This document shows positions 9,999-20,900 of a DNA stretch of 64,000 bases, piece after piece (positions within the stretch are counted from its first letter, which is position 1; the number at the start of each line of letters is the position of its first letter). Below the pieces are notes generated by a model. The model was not told the origin of the DNA. It ran no database searches and worked only from the letters and a program-made list of their open reading frames with translations. The stretch is from positions 13,531,669 through 13,595,668 of the forward strand of contig NC_068344.1 in the NCBI RefSeq assembly GCF_014633365.1, in the 5' to 3' direction. The translations under genes were made by a program, and so were the position numbers. Source of the DNA: Diospyros lotus. Its lineage: Eukaryota; Streptophyta; Magnoliopsida; Ericales; Ebenaceae.

Positions 9999-11621
9999 CT
10001 ATGTTTTCTCTTTTTCATCAATAGTTTGGCTTATCCTAAGATCATCTGGTTTTTCAATTATCTTTCCACTTCTTAGGATACTAATTGATTGTACTTGTTC
10101 ATGTGTATTATTTTCACCACTAGAAGATTCCACCTGATTTGCTTGCCTAACTGGGTTAGGGTTAGTTTGAGAAGGGAATCTTCCAGATTCTCTCACACTT
10201 AATGTTTGGGTCAACTTTGTTATCTGACTTCTCATATCTTCCATGGCTCTATTTGTTTGCTCTTAATTTTTTGTAAGCTGGGCAACCTGATTGTTGATGC
10301 CTATTTGATTTTGAATGAACTGATGCAAGGAATCTTCCAAAGATCTCCTATAAGGAGGTTGGTAAGTATTGGATGAAGAACCTTGAGGTTGTTGGAAGGA
10401 TTGTTGATGTACAGGGAAATCAGGTTGAGAATGATTCCTAGAATCATGTCTGCAAGAAAAATTGGGGTGATTCCTATTATTGGGATGGTATGAATTGTAG
10501 TTCTGATTGTTCCCGTAATAGGTTCCACTTTGATTTTGATTTTGTCTCCCCTAAAAAATGTGTGAATGATTGTTATTAGTCTGCCCATACAATACCTCCT
10601 TGAAAGCAGGTAGTGTAGGACATTCTTCAATTGCATGATCTGTTGCTTCACACACAGCACATTTCGCTTCCACTTGTTTAACAGATTATACCTTTTTGGG
10701 CTCCATGTTTTCAACCTTTTTTGTTAAGGTAGTTAGTCTTGCATTTAAATCATCATTCTCACTCAACTGGTATCTTCCTCTTGGTTGTGGATTTTCTCTT
10801 AGATCAAGAGAAGAAGTTGGACCAACTTCCCAGTTTCTTGTATTCTCAACCAACGTGTCAAAGAAGTGAAAGGCTTCTTCTGGAGTTTTCTCATAGAATT
10901 CTCCATTGCACATTATAGAAACTAACATTTTTAATTAGGGCATGAGTGAGTCATAAAAGAAATTGACCACTCTCCATTGCTCAAAGGCATGGTATGGATA
11001 AGTGTGAAGAAGATCTTTGAACCTTTCCCACGCTTGAGCAAAGTTTTCACTTGATTTACAGGCAAAGTTCATGATTTATCTTTGAAGAGTAGTAGTTCTG
11101 TTGGCAGGGAAGTATTTTTTTAAGAAAATTGCTTGCATCTCTCTCCAAGTTCCTATAGATCTAGGCGGAAGAGTACCTAACCAAATTTTTGCCTTATCTT
11201 TCAGTGAGAATGGGGAGAGTTTTAACCTTATAACATCCTCATTTACTGTATGGTCCATGCAAGTGCTACATACTTCCTCTAATTCTTTCATATGACTATA
11301 TGGATTTTCAGAATCCATGCCATGGAATGTTGGAAACAATTGGATTGTGCCAGGTTTGAAATTGAACCTATGGTGATTGATGGGAAGGATGATACACGAG
11401 GGTGTTGTCTGTCTTGGAGGGTGAAGGTACTCTCTAAGAGGTCTAATCAATTCATGATCAATAGGATCAGGATCACCATGGTCACTCCCATGCTTAGACA
11501 TGTTGTTTGGTTGGGCCATAAATGAGTGTGACAATGAAAACTCAAAATTAGATGGAGTATTTTCTGAATGCAACACTTGTTCCACCACTCTACCAGATCT
11601 AAGTCTCATACACCAAGCCAA
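9999..11621 (-). pseudogene. gag: Athila-like Gag, one frame with five stops
   Basis: A single minus-strand frame from 11621 to 9999 reads as plant Ty3/gypsy Gag. It begins RLRSGRVVEQ and has the capsid-type core (LFPTFHGMDSENPYSHMKEL, LSPFSLKDKAKIWL, TWREMQAIFLKKYFP), then GEFYEKTPEEAFHFFDTLVE. A complete CCHC zinc knuckle follows (CAVCEATDHAIEEC at about 10620-10660), then a QNQIGINNQVAQL coiled-coil stretch and SILRSGKIIEKP near the Gag/protease boundary. The frame is interrupted by stops near 11075, 10930, 10687, 10550 and 10264 but has no frameshift, so decay has been mainly by point mutation. Protease and the rest of Pol are absent; the sequence changes near 9990 to an unrelated LTR. 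The adjoining primer site and LTR (11712-12689) identify it as the 5' end of an element. Confidence 0.85.
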
Positions 11622-11711
11622 ACTAATAGAGAAGAGAAACTAAAGAACAGAAACAAAAAAAAAAAAAAGAAAAAGAATTGGGGATGATTATTTGGCTTAC
11701 CTCAATCTCCC

Positions 11712-11733
11712 CGGCAACGGGGCCAAAATTTCC
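11712..11733 (-). other. Primer-binding-site/leader signature of the Athila-like element
   Basis: The minus strand reads TTTTGGCCCCGTTGCCGGGG just after the LTR end. The plus-strand element has TTTTTGGCGCCGTTGCCGGGG at the same place (29442-29462). This is a hallmark of Athila/Tat-type elements and fixes the LTR edge at 11734. Confidence 0.75.
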
Positions 11734-12689
11734 TGCAGCATTCACCTTGCATTTGTCACTTTTTATATTTGTTTTGAATTAACTCAACTTATTTATCAGC
11801 TATTTATGTCCACAGAAAGGGTGAGGCGTTTAGACTAGCCAGTGCACGAGTGTGATTGTAGCAGAAAATTTATATATGTTTCCGGGCAAGACCAGGTCGA
11901 TTCACAAGGAGATTACTCATGAAAAGAGATAACCACACTAGTCCTCTTGATTAATAAGACAATAAGATGAGATCAAACTAAGTACAATATAACTGTAATC
12001 TGGATATGGAGAGGTCTTGGGTCAAGACAAATCTGATGCTAAACCCAACTAATTCACCATATAGCTTTCTTTGATGTAACTAAAAGCTCAAATAGCTTGG
12101 ATCTTAACCATTAAATGTACTACTAAGATAATGATAACTCCTTATTCAAGCAACCTCCATACTTGGCATGGAGACTCTATGTTAAGTAGCTATCATAAAT
12201 CAGTGTATAAATAACATTTTGACAAAATAATTACTCAGGGCTTGAGTATGAGAACGTTTCCAGGTTAAGCAATTCCCATACGTGGCATGGAAACTCTAAG
12301 TTAGGCATACGAACCAATCCAAGCCTGAGGTTTTCATTAAGAACATTTCTCCAACTATTTTTGCTTCTGTTACTTGAACATCTGGGGTTTTTCTATTTTG
12401 ATTCATCAATGGCTTTGGGCACCGTCCTTGCCTTAACCCAAGGATTGAATTAGCCACACATCTTCATGGGAAGTGCACGACTAAAACTAATCTCAACGGA
12501 TGATTACAAGAATACAAGAAAAATAAACGGGAACAAACAATAAGAACTAGATAAACTACTATTGTATTGATTACTGAAACAAACTACAACTTGAAAAGAA
12601 AGTAAATGGACTTGTAATATATTTGGAGCAAAAGCTCAGAACTAGGAACGAAGAACAATAATTGAAGTGCCACAAGTTTAAAATACGGA
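11734..12689 (-). mobile_element. Athila-like LTR, part 3 of 3 (inner part, next to the primer site)
   Basis: It starts TGCAGCATTC on the plus strand beside the primer site. Near 11880-11915 the minus strand contains CCTTGTGAATCGACCTGGTC, a type of sequence found near the 3' end of such LTRs. The LTR is broken at 12689 by the 12690-24065 element and continues at 24071-24312 and 26311-27118; the three pieces total about 2.0 kb. Confidence 0.65.
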
Positions 12690-14027
12690 TGTTGTTTCCA
12701 AAATACAATAATCTATTTTTACATGTGAGCAGATGTAAAAGTCTTGGTAGTCATGCCTTCACTTATGAGAATCTTAACGAGCAACTGGATCTGGTAGATA
12801 TGCAGATCTAGTAATCTAACAGAGTTGATGGTCTGACAGGGCTGATGATCTGGTGAGCTGATGATCTGGTGGCCCAAGATAACCGAGTGACCTTGAATAA
12901 CTGAGTGACCTGAGGTGACGAGTGGCCTTGAATAACCTAGTGACCTGAGGTGACGAGTGGCCTTGGATAACCGAGTGACCTGAGGTGACGAGTGGCCTTG
13001 GATAACTGAGTGACTTGAGGTGACGAGTGGCCTACAAAACGAGAACACTGTTAGGATGCGGGTGGGGGTCCCGACGCAAACCCTTCGATGCTTAAGTTAA
13101 ATCTCGAGAGAAAATGCGAAATGGTACTTCAATAACTCAAGAGTGCGTACCTTGTGATGAAGGCATGGTCTCCTATTTATAACGGAGGAGAGAGAGGAGA
13201 CGTGCGACAATCGGGGCGAGAATCTCGCGGCCTATTTCAATGATTTCACGACCCATCTGAGAGGGAAAAGAGGAGAGATTGGCCCAAGCCCACTCGACCA
13301 TGATCGAGTGGGGGGCCACTCGGTCATGCCTTCTTTTGCCCTTTTCCTTGGTTTCATTTTGAGTGGTTCCCGTACCTCAACTTCATACTAGATTTTAACC
13401 TTGATTCATATCGAATTTCTTAAAACTCAAAGCATGAAAGTTGTAGATAATTCTCTTAAATTTGCATAGGACTTTGAATCAGCTCAATCGAAGCTTGTAT
13501 GAGAAAGTTATGTCCAAACAATCAAAGCAGTGTCGTACTCACTTAACATAATTGAGTGGGTCATGAAAAGTGAGGGGAAATTGATCTACCCATGACCAAG
13601 TGGGGGGCCACTCGTTCATGCCTTGTTTTTCCCTTTTTTCTTGGTTTGGATCCATCTTCCTTCAATACTTGACTCTGAGCCTTAATAACGCAGTTGCATC
13701 AAATTAGAGTCCAATATAAGCCTTGATACGGCTGGTATCTCTCAAAACTCAAAACATGAAAATTGTAGCTAATTCTCTTGGCTTTCCATAAGATTTTGAA
13801 TCACCTCAATCGAAGCTCGTATGAGAGAGTTATGTCTAAAAAACCAAAGCATTATCGGACCCACTTGGTATAACGGAGTGGGTCCTCCCCACTTGGTCTC
13901 GGCTTGACCATTTGCTCCTTCGGCTTGTTTCCTTGATCTCCTATAACCCGTTAGGCCCTTGGTCTTCATATCCATGTCTCGCAACTCTTTTAGGTCTTGT
14001 AACTCTCTAATTTTGCAGGGCATATCA
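12690..14027 (-). mobile_element. 3' LTR of the gag-only element (1338 bp)
   Basis: Plus-strand ends are TGTTGTTTCC and GGGCATATCA (TG...CA). It matches 22798-24065 along its length, with many transitions. The minus-strand TATA-like region is CTCCTATTTATAACGG at about 13171. It has four units of a 35-bp repeat where its partner has two, which accounts exactly for the 70-bp length difference. GC-rich inverted motifs of the form CGAGTGGGGGGCCACTCG occur at about 13303 and 13591. Confidence 0.85.
12903..13042. repeat. 35-bp tandem repeat in the LTR, four units
   Basis: Units begin at 12903, 12938, 12973 and 13008, based on GAGTGACCTGAGGTGACGAG. The matching LTR has only two units (22993 and 23028). 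Confidence 0.9.
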
Positions 14028-14045
14028 ATTGCTCCTTACTCTTTT
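14028..14045 (-). other. Polypurine tract of the gag-only element
   Basis: On the minus strand AAAAGAGTAAGGAGCAAT lies immediately before the LTR start TGATATGCCC. This is the expected plus-strand priming site. Confidence 0.7.
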
Positions 14046-14289
14046 AGCTGGGAGCTCCGGGTGAAAGAGTATATTGTCCTGTAAACTTTTGAATATTACT
14101 TCTCTTTTAGTTGCTTCATCTTCTCCACATCCTCTCTTGTTTGCACACTATGCTTTTAAATTTCTAGGCTCTAGTGATTTTCAATTCCTTTGCAAAAGTA
14201 TGAGGCAGATATACTTGTAAGTTCGCTTTCCATAGATGTGAAACTATGCATCGAACAATGAGTTTGATTCTGCTAACAGTTATTGCGTT

Positions 14290-15130
14290 ATGTGTAGGAT
14301 AATAGGCTTGCATTTACTTTTCCCTTGTTGTTTGGATTTAAGCGGGACAACGAGCTTGTGTTTGTTTCTTCAGCCATTGTCGGGCAATAAGCAGGACAAC
14401 GGTCTTGAATGTACTTTTACCTCGTTGCCAGGCTGTGAGGGGATAACGGGCTTGAATATACTTTTACCTCGTTGCAGAGCTGTGAGCGGGACAACGGGCT
14501 TGAGTGTACTTTTACCTCGTTGTCAGCTATAAGCAGGACAACGGGCTTGAATATACTTTTACCTCGTTACCGGGCTGTGAGCGGGACAGCGAGCTTGATT
14601 GTAATTTTACCTCATTGCCGGGCCGTGAGCAGGGCTGTGGGTTTGAATGTATTTTTCCCTCGTTGCCAACCCGTGAGCGGGACAACGAGCTTGAGTGTAC
14701 TTTTACCTCGTTGTCGAGCTATAAGCGGGACAACGGGCTTGAATATACTTTTACTTCGTTGCTGGGCTGTGAGAGGGACAACGGGCTTGATTGTACTTTT
14801 ACCTCGTTGTCAGGCTATAAGCGAGACAACAAGCTTGAATATACTTTTACCTCGTTGCTGGGTTGTGAGCGGGACAACGGGCTTGATTGTACTTTTACCT
14901 CATTGTCGGGCCGTAAGCGAGGTAATGGGTTTGAATGTATTTTTCCCTCGTTGTCGGGCCATGAGAGGGATAACAGGCTTGAGTTTATTTTTCCTCCCAT
15001 TGTCGGGCCATAAGCGGGACAATGGGGTTGCGTTGAGTTTTTCACTCGTTGCTGGGCTATAAGCGTGGCAACGAGCTTGAGTTGGTTTTTCCCTCCTTGC
15101 CGGGCCGTGAGTAGGACAACAGGCTTGCGT
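14290..15130. repeat. 48-bp minisatellite in the 3' untranslated region of the gag-only element
   Basis: About 17 imperfect head-to-tail units of roughly 48 bp are built on GCGGGACAACGGGCTTGA and TACTTTTACCTCGTTG. The period is 16 codons, so three frames stay open for long stretches and give spurious proteins of up to 196 codons with a 16-residue repeat. The array lies between the last gag piece and the 3' LTR. Tandem repeats in this position are known from Tat/Ogre-type elements and can seed genomic satellites. Confidence 0.9.
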
Positions 15131-15558
15131 TTGTTTTTATTTCCTGGAAGCAAAACATAGCAAACAAACTTTCACAAAGCAATATGCAATGAAAACACTG
15201 AATGGTTTAGTAAATACGTGAGTACATCCACTGTTTAATTTTGGGGTTTTATTGTTGCCTTTAATCCCGAAATACACAGGTTATGCAAAATTTTGAGCAG
15301 TTTAATTTTTCAATCTTCAACATAGGCTCTCTTAAATGTGTCTGAATTTTGCTCCCAGTTTTCTCTTTGAGGGCATCAATGATAGTTGACCACCTTCCCC
15401 CAAGGGCCTGCCCCTTCGTAGCTTGTCTTAGGGGAAAATGAGGAGTCCCCTGCCATAGTTTCACCTCCAAAAATAACCTAGATGGCTTGGTGAATTGGTT
15501 CGTTATCTAGAGGAGGGTCTTGCCTGTGATCCCTCCTTCTCTCTTGTTGTCTTGGGTT
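15131..15558 (-). other. Non-coding interior of the gag-only element
   Basis: No pol motif is seen between the 48-bp array and the gag zinc-knuckle region. This is where protease, RT, RNase H and integrase have been lost. Confidence 0.6.
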
Positions 15559-15826
15559 TTACCTTTCTTGCCCTTCATGCCTGTCTTCTCTTTGTCGAGA
15601 TTCCCTACCTTCTTCTTCTTCATTCCATACATATCTTTGTAGATGCCCTTCTTGGACGAGCATCTTAATCTGATTTTTCAATTCTCGGCACTGGTTAATG
15701 GAATGACCACGTGTCCTGTGATATCTATAATATTCTTCTCTATTTTTTCCCAAGGGATGGTTGATAGCATGCATATTTATGCTATATTTTGGCATTTCAC
15801 CTCAGTCTTATTACGCCATTTGAAGT
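15559..15826 (-). pseudogene. gag: Gag C-terminal (zinc-knuckle) fragment of the gag-only element
   Basis: The minus-strand frame from 15795 contains YYRYHRTRGHSINQC followed by RELKNQIKMLVQEGHLQRYV, the region after the capsid in Tat-lineage Gag. In relatives this is a C-x2-C/H-x-H-G-H-C type finger. Here the first cysteine is replaced by tyrosine, so metal binding is probably lost. A charged tail (WNEEEEGRESRQREDR) follows. It is separated from the upstream capsid part by about 1.15 kb of unrelated sequence. Confidence 0.75.
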
Positions 15827-16975
15827 AATTTTTGCTGATCTTTCATTGTTTCTATTTTATTATACTTCAAATCATCCTTACACTATTTTCTATCTTACTT
15901 CTATGGATCCAAGCTTGCTTAGCTTTAGGGAATATTGGATGGGCTAGAGAAGCAGCTGGAAAAGACTTGAAGTGGCTCATTTCGGACTTCATGAGGGTAG
16001 GCCGGCCTTGGGCAATTGTGGGACTCATCTAAAGGAGCTTGGGCTCACTTTCAAGGAGCAGATTTGGGCTGCTTGATTTTGCTATTTTGGGCTCACTTAT
16101 ATCTCTTCTGTTTCTTTTCTTTTCTGTTGGACTAGGCCCAACCCTAGCCTTCCAAGCTCTTCCTTTCTTAGCCATGTATTTAAGGCCTCTTAGCACTTAT
16201 TTCCAAGGGGATAGGGAGGAGAAAAGAGAGGAGATTCTGGCCGTTTTTCTTGTTGTTAGCAATTTTTTGTTTTCTCTATTTTGTCTTCATTTTTGTCTTC
16301 CTTGCTGTAATGGAAGGCTAGAGCTATTGTAACTGGTTGTGTATCTTGAACCCGTGTGGAATCTGAGTCCCGGATGAGTTGCAAAAACCTGGTTTGTTTG
16401 TTTTAATCTTATTCATTTCCATTTGGTTTAGTTTGAGCAGACTTTCGAGTGCATGGAGTTCATGGCAAGTTTGTGTGAATTTGCATGGATTCATTTTCTG
16501 TTAAATGCTTAAGAGAACAGAGTGTTGTAGCCGGTTGGTATAACATCTCGGAAATGAATATAATGTGCTTGAATGGTTGTTCTTGCATAGCTTCGGATGG
16601 GTTGAATAGAGAGTGAATGGTTGCATTTTGTTTATAAGAGATTTCTGTATTCATTTTGTTGTTCCAATCATTCTAATCCTTGGACGGTTGTTGGGGATGC
16701 TTTAAGTTTGATATCCGGAGATTAAAACATCTAACAAGACAAGATTTGTAGGTTGGACGAGGAAGATTTCACATAGGGAACAAATACACAGCTGGTTGCA
16801 TTTCATTTACTGATTTTCATCTATCCTTGTTTTTCTGTTTTGTTACTTAGTTTTCTGTCAAACCCCCCCCCTAAACAAACTGTTATTTATATTGGTTCTC
16901 CTTGTTGGTAGAAGAAGGTGAGGCTCCTTGTGAGAGATGACCTAGGGTGCACTTTGCTGCAAACTAGAGAAGAGA
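15827..16975. mobile_element. Probable insertion splitting gag, type unresolved
   Basis: Gag homology stops near 16975 and resumes near 15826, and the 1.15 kb between matches neither. It has plus-strand LTR-like traits: a TATA-like TGTATTTAAGGCC at about 16173, followed by a pyrimidine-rich leader and a run of nine C near 16863. I could not find convincing TG/CA ends or a target duplication. Confidence 0.35.
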
Positions 16976-17996
16976 TACATAGATATCTCATTCTGGAGTG
17001 GTTCGACAGCCGCTGACCAATGGTCAATCTTTTTCGGGAGTCTAATGAGACCGGACCCTTCAATGGCTGCAAGTATGGTCGACCGAGGTTGGAGAAGTTT
17101 TGTGTAATGGTGGAACTGGGGTCGAGGTATATTTGATCCCCTAACCCGTCTGGAGTCTTCTTCATCATTACATTCCTTTCTTTTTCGCTCTCTGTCCTCA
17201 TTCCCACCTACAGCTCTCATAACTTTCGTATGGAGCACGTATTTATTTACCCCAGCAAACAAATCTGCTAGGGATGTTGGTGGGTCCAAAGATAATGATT
17301 CTTATAGGGGAGTTAGCCGTGTTCCGTGTAACATAGCAGACACTGCCATTGTAATTGGTAAATCATGAACTTCGAGGGTGGAATTCTGAAATCTATCCAC
17401 ATATTGACACAAAGTTTCTTTGTTTCCCTGTCGAATATTGAGCAAGTATGTGGCATCCTTTTTTCTTCGACTATTAATCATAAATGCCTTAAAAAATTCC
17501 ATTTTGAGCTGACCGAATGAAGAGATAGAGGCATCGGGTAAACTGTTGAACCATGTTCAGTCATGCCCTGACAGAGTTAAGGAGAAGGCTCGGCACATTA
17601 TGTCATCGTCCCATCCGTACAATATCATCAACGACTCATAGTTTTGAATGTGATCATAGGGATCATCTTTGCCGAAATAGGGGGTGATTTGAGGCATTTT
17701 GAATTTTTTGGGCAGCGGATTCTCCAATATATCTGCAGTAAATGGACATTTTTTGCATTGTTGCTCCTCCGTGGCTGGGATCAATTTCTTTCGTTCAAGT
17801 ACTTCTTTAACTACCATTTTCATGTCATCTCGTATACTTGCTACTGTTTGGTTATCATGTCTTGTTGGCGTGCTGGCCCCAGTTTCATGGTATCTCCGTC
17901 TTGAAGGGCTTCTAACCCTGTTTTCCTTTCATAGGCTCTCATTTCTTCGGGGCATGATATGAGGGTTCTTCCTTGGTGGTGGTAATCTGGGCCTAT
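16976..17996 (-). pseudogene. gag: Gag capsid-like domain of the gag-only element
   Basis: The minus-strand frame shows the plant Retrotrans_gag core: CPFTADILENPLPKKFKMPQ, YFGKDDPYDHIQNYESLMIL, RAFSLTLSGHD, then (after a stop at about 17556) WFNSLPDASISSFGQL, FFKAFMINSRRKKDATYLL, RQGNKETLCQYVDRF, DPPTSLADLF and KYVLHTKVMRAV. A frameshift near 17110 leads into GSGLIRLPKKID, the usual linker before the zinc knuckle. Several stops (about 17935, 17556, 17300) show it is dead. It joins 22252-22738 if the 17997-22246 insertion is removed; the TSD CCTAT marks the join. Confidence 0.85.
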
Positions 17997-20900
17997 TGTA
18001 ATACCCCAGATTTTTAAACTCAAATATGATGTAATACCTAATACTTGGGGAAATAGGTATTTTCAAGGGATTATAGAAGCCTTGAGGCAAAGGTTCAGTT
18101 TCTGAACCAGTGGTAAAATCGTAAATACTGAAGTTCGGGTAAAAGTGTAATTTACTAAAAATCTTGGGTGCTAAGTGTAATTTATCCATTTTTTAGGGAC
18201 CAAAAAGTGCAATTAAAAATGGTTCGGGGACCAAGTTGCAAGGGTCTAAGTGCAAATTATCCGAAAAGTTTGGGCCAAGGTGTAGTTCTTGAAACCTTAA
18301 AAATATCTCTTCAAGGTATCATGGATTTCAAATTCAAATAAAATGGAGCTTTGGATTCCAAACTCTATTAAATTCATTTAAGAGACGAGTGGTGCATTTG
18401 GGTTGGATGCATATGAGATAAATGATGAAGCCTTATCTTCAATGACACATGGCAATCAACCATTGGCCACTTGGAAGATAAGATAAGGTTACATGATGGC
18501 TCATAATGACCCTTTGAGGTGGCATTGCATGATTGGCTAAGGAAAAGCTTACTTAGCTTCCAAGTCTCCAAACCTTATCTCTAAGGACATGTGGCAAGCA
18601 TTCATTGGCCACTTGGAGATAGGATTTGAAGTGAAATGATGAGAAATGTGGAAAATGCAATTAACCGTGTGGGATGTAGTTGTAATGATGGGAAATGTAG
18701 AAAATGTAATTTACCATGTGGGATGTAATGATGGGGAATCTTTAAAAACTAATTAAACATGTGGAGGCACAAATCCCTAGGGACACATGGCATATTTTAA
18801 TTGGATGCTCATGGATGGAATGATGACGCGACACATGGCGCGATTTGATTCGTCGAAGTTTCCTATAAATAAGGGCTTTGGGGTTATTCATTTTGGGCAC
18901 CAAGTAAAGAGGAAAAGGAAAGGAGTTTGAGGGAGGAAATGCTATCGAAAAGAAGGGAGAAAGTTGAGGGAGAATAAGCCTTGATAGAATTTTTGGGTCT
19001 TTCTCGAAGTTCGTGCCAAGTAGTAAGAAAAACTGTGAGAAAATCCATCCCGCTTGTTGTAAACCGTGCTTCATAAGGTAACCAATCAAGGTGAGTGATT
19101 CCTGCATGTTATGCGACACTTTGAGCATTTGTTGCTTCACTTGTGTGTGGATGTTGGCTTGCATATCATGCCTTCGTGGCTTACAAGTCATATTTTCCAT
19201 TGGTTATGTATATTCCTTCTATTTTGTCATATATCATGTTTGTGTTGGTGACTGTGGCTAGTTGTTGGGCCATCATAGAAGAACTCGTGCTCTTACGGTG
19301 AGCCAAGGGTGACTATGATGACCGCAGGGGTGATTGCAACACCTTGGCATTGCTACCACAGGGATGGATTTCATAATGGCATTATTACATTTGCACACAT
19401 GTACTCTCATTTTCTGAGTCACTCACTTAGATGTCATTATCTAACTTGGGTGTTTCATACCCCTGGGACATTCAACGTCCCAGGTATATTAGCATGTCAG
19501 GTACCCGGAGACAAGCATGAGAAAAGGCTATGAGGAGGCTAATGTTTAGTTTAACTTTATGTACTATGGATCCTATGTAACCTTTGGTTTTGTTTAAACA
19601 TTATGTACTGTAGTTGTATAAACAGGGGTTATGTAAGGCTTGGGTTTACCTTATATGTTGTTGAGGGTGTAAGTCAGGGTTACTATGTATTGAACATGGT
19701 AAGAGTTGTTTGCTGGATTCTGGAAGTTTTTGAATGATGCATTGTGAATAGCAGCTAGGATTGTAACACCCGAGATTTTGTTTATTTCCTTTCTCGATTC
19801 AAATATGTAATATCCAAGAACTTTCAATTGTGATATATACCAAGGATATTTAAGTTCAGATATATGATGAAATGAGACACTTTCAAATGGTTACGAAAAT
19901 CCTAAGACAAAAACTTAGTTTTCAAAGTAGTGGCAAAACTGTAAATACTAAGTCCGGGTAAAAGCGAAATTCTTGGAAAAACTCAGGCACAAGTGTAATG
20001 TTGGTAAACTAGCCAAAATACCAACCAAAAATATCAAGGATTAGCCAATGAACACTCTCCAAGTGTCCTTGTGAGGTGAAAGCATCCTATTGGGTGTTTA
20101 AGGATAAGATCAACGATGACGTGGCACAAATCTATTGGCCAGATTTCAATTAAAGTCTTAAGGTGGCTTATCTTGGAAGTTGTAATAATTAACTTTGCCC
20201 CAAAAGTCTTAGAATGGCTTACCTTGGAAGAAAGAGATTGGCTTACACTAGAAGCCTTAGAATGACTTAGCTTGGAAGTTGTAATGATGAACTTTACCCT
20301 AAAAGTCTTTGTAATGATGAATTTTACACAAAAGTCTTGGAATGGCTTAACTTGGAAGACTTGACTTGGAAGACTTAAATTGTAAGAATTGTATTGGCTT
20401 AAAAAAGAGGTAGAGACTCATCTTGGAGGCCACGTGAGAGTTTGGATTGGAAGAGAATAGAAGCTTGTATGGGAAGCTAAAATCAAAGAAAGAAATATTC
20501 AAAGTTTGTAATGATTAGTCTTTATCCTAAAAGTCTAAAGTTGGAAGGTTAGGATTGGCTATGATTTAGCTTGCAAGCGAAGAAGATGATAAAGCTTATC
20601 TTTAAGGTGTATTTGGTGACCTAGGATTGGAAGAAGAAGAAGCTTGCATCGGAAGATTGAAGAAAATTCAAAGTTGTAATAATTACTAGGATGGAAAATG
20701 AGCAACTTGGAGGCCAATTAAAATCTTGAGGATTTGGGCATTTAAAGGCTATTTAAAGGGAAGGAATTAAGGCCACGAGAAGCTAAGAAAAGAGAAAAGA
20801 AAGCAAGTGCAAGGAAAGAACAAAGAAAAAGCAAAGAAGAAAGGAAAAAGAGACTTGATTGGAAAGTGGACAGCCGTGAAGATCTGCCATAACAGTCTTC

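Noticed and set aside
12690..14027. Solo LTR interpretation
   Set aside because: Flanking 5-mers ACGGA and ATTGC do not match. Pairing with the LTR at 22798-24065 gives ACGGA/ACAGA, a primer site and a polypurine tract in the right places, so it is one LTR of an element.
14290..15062. Long plus-strand frames of 196 and 169 codons and a minus-strand frame of 112 codons
   Set aside because: All are created by the 48-bp tandem repeat, whose period is a multiple of three; overlapping frames on both strands stay open at once and no domain is present.
14290..15130. CRISPR-like array
   Set aside because: Units are contiguous with no unique spacers, and the context is a plant retrotransposon.
16039..16332. 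97-codon frame with hydrophobic segments, possible small membrane protein
   Set aside because: It sits in an AT/pyrimidine-rich LTR-like insertion; hydrophobicity follows from T-rich codons, and there is no supporting context.
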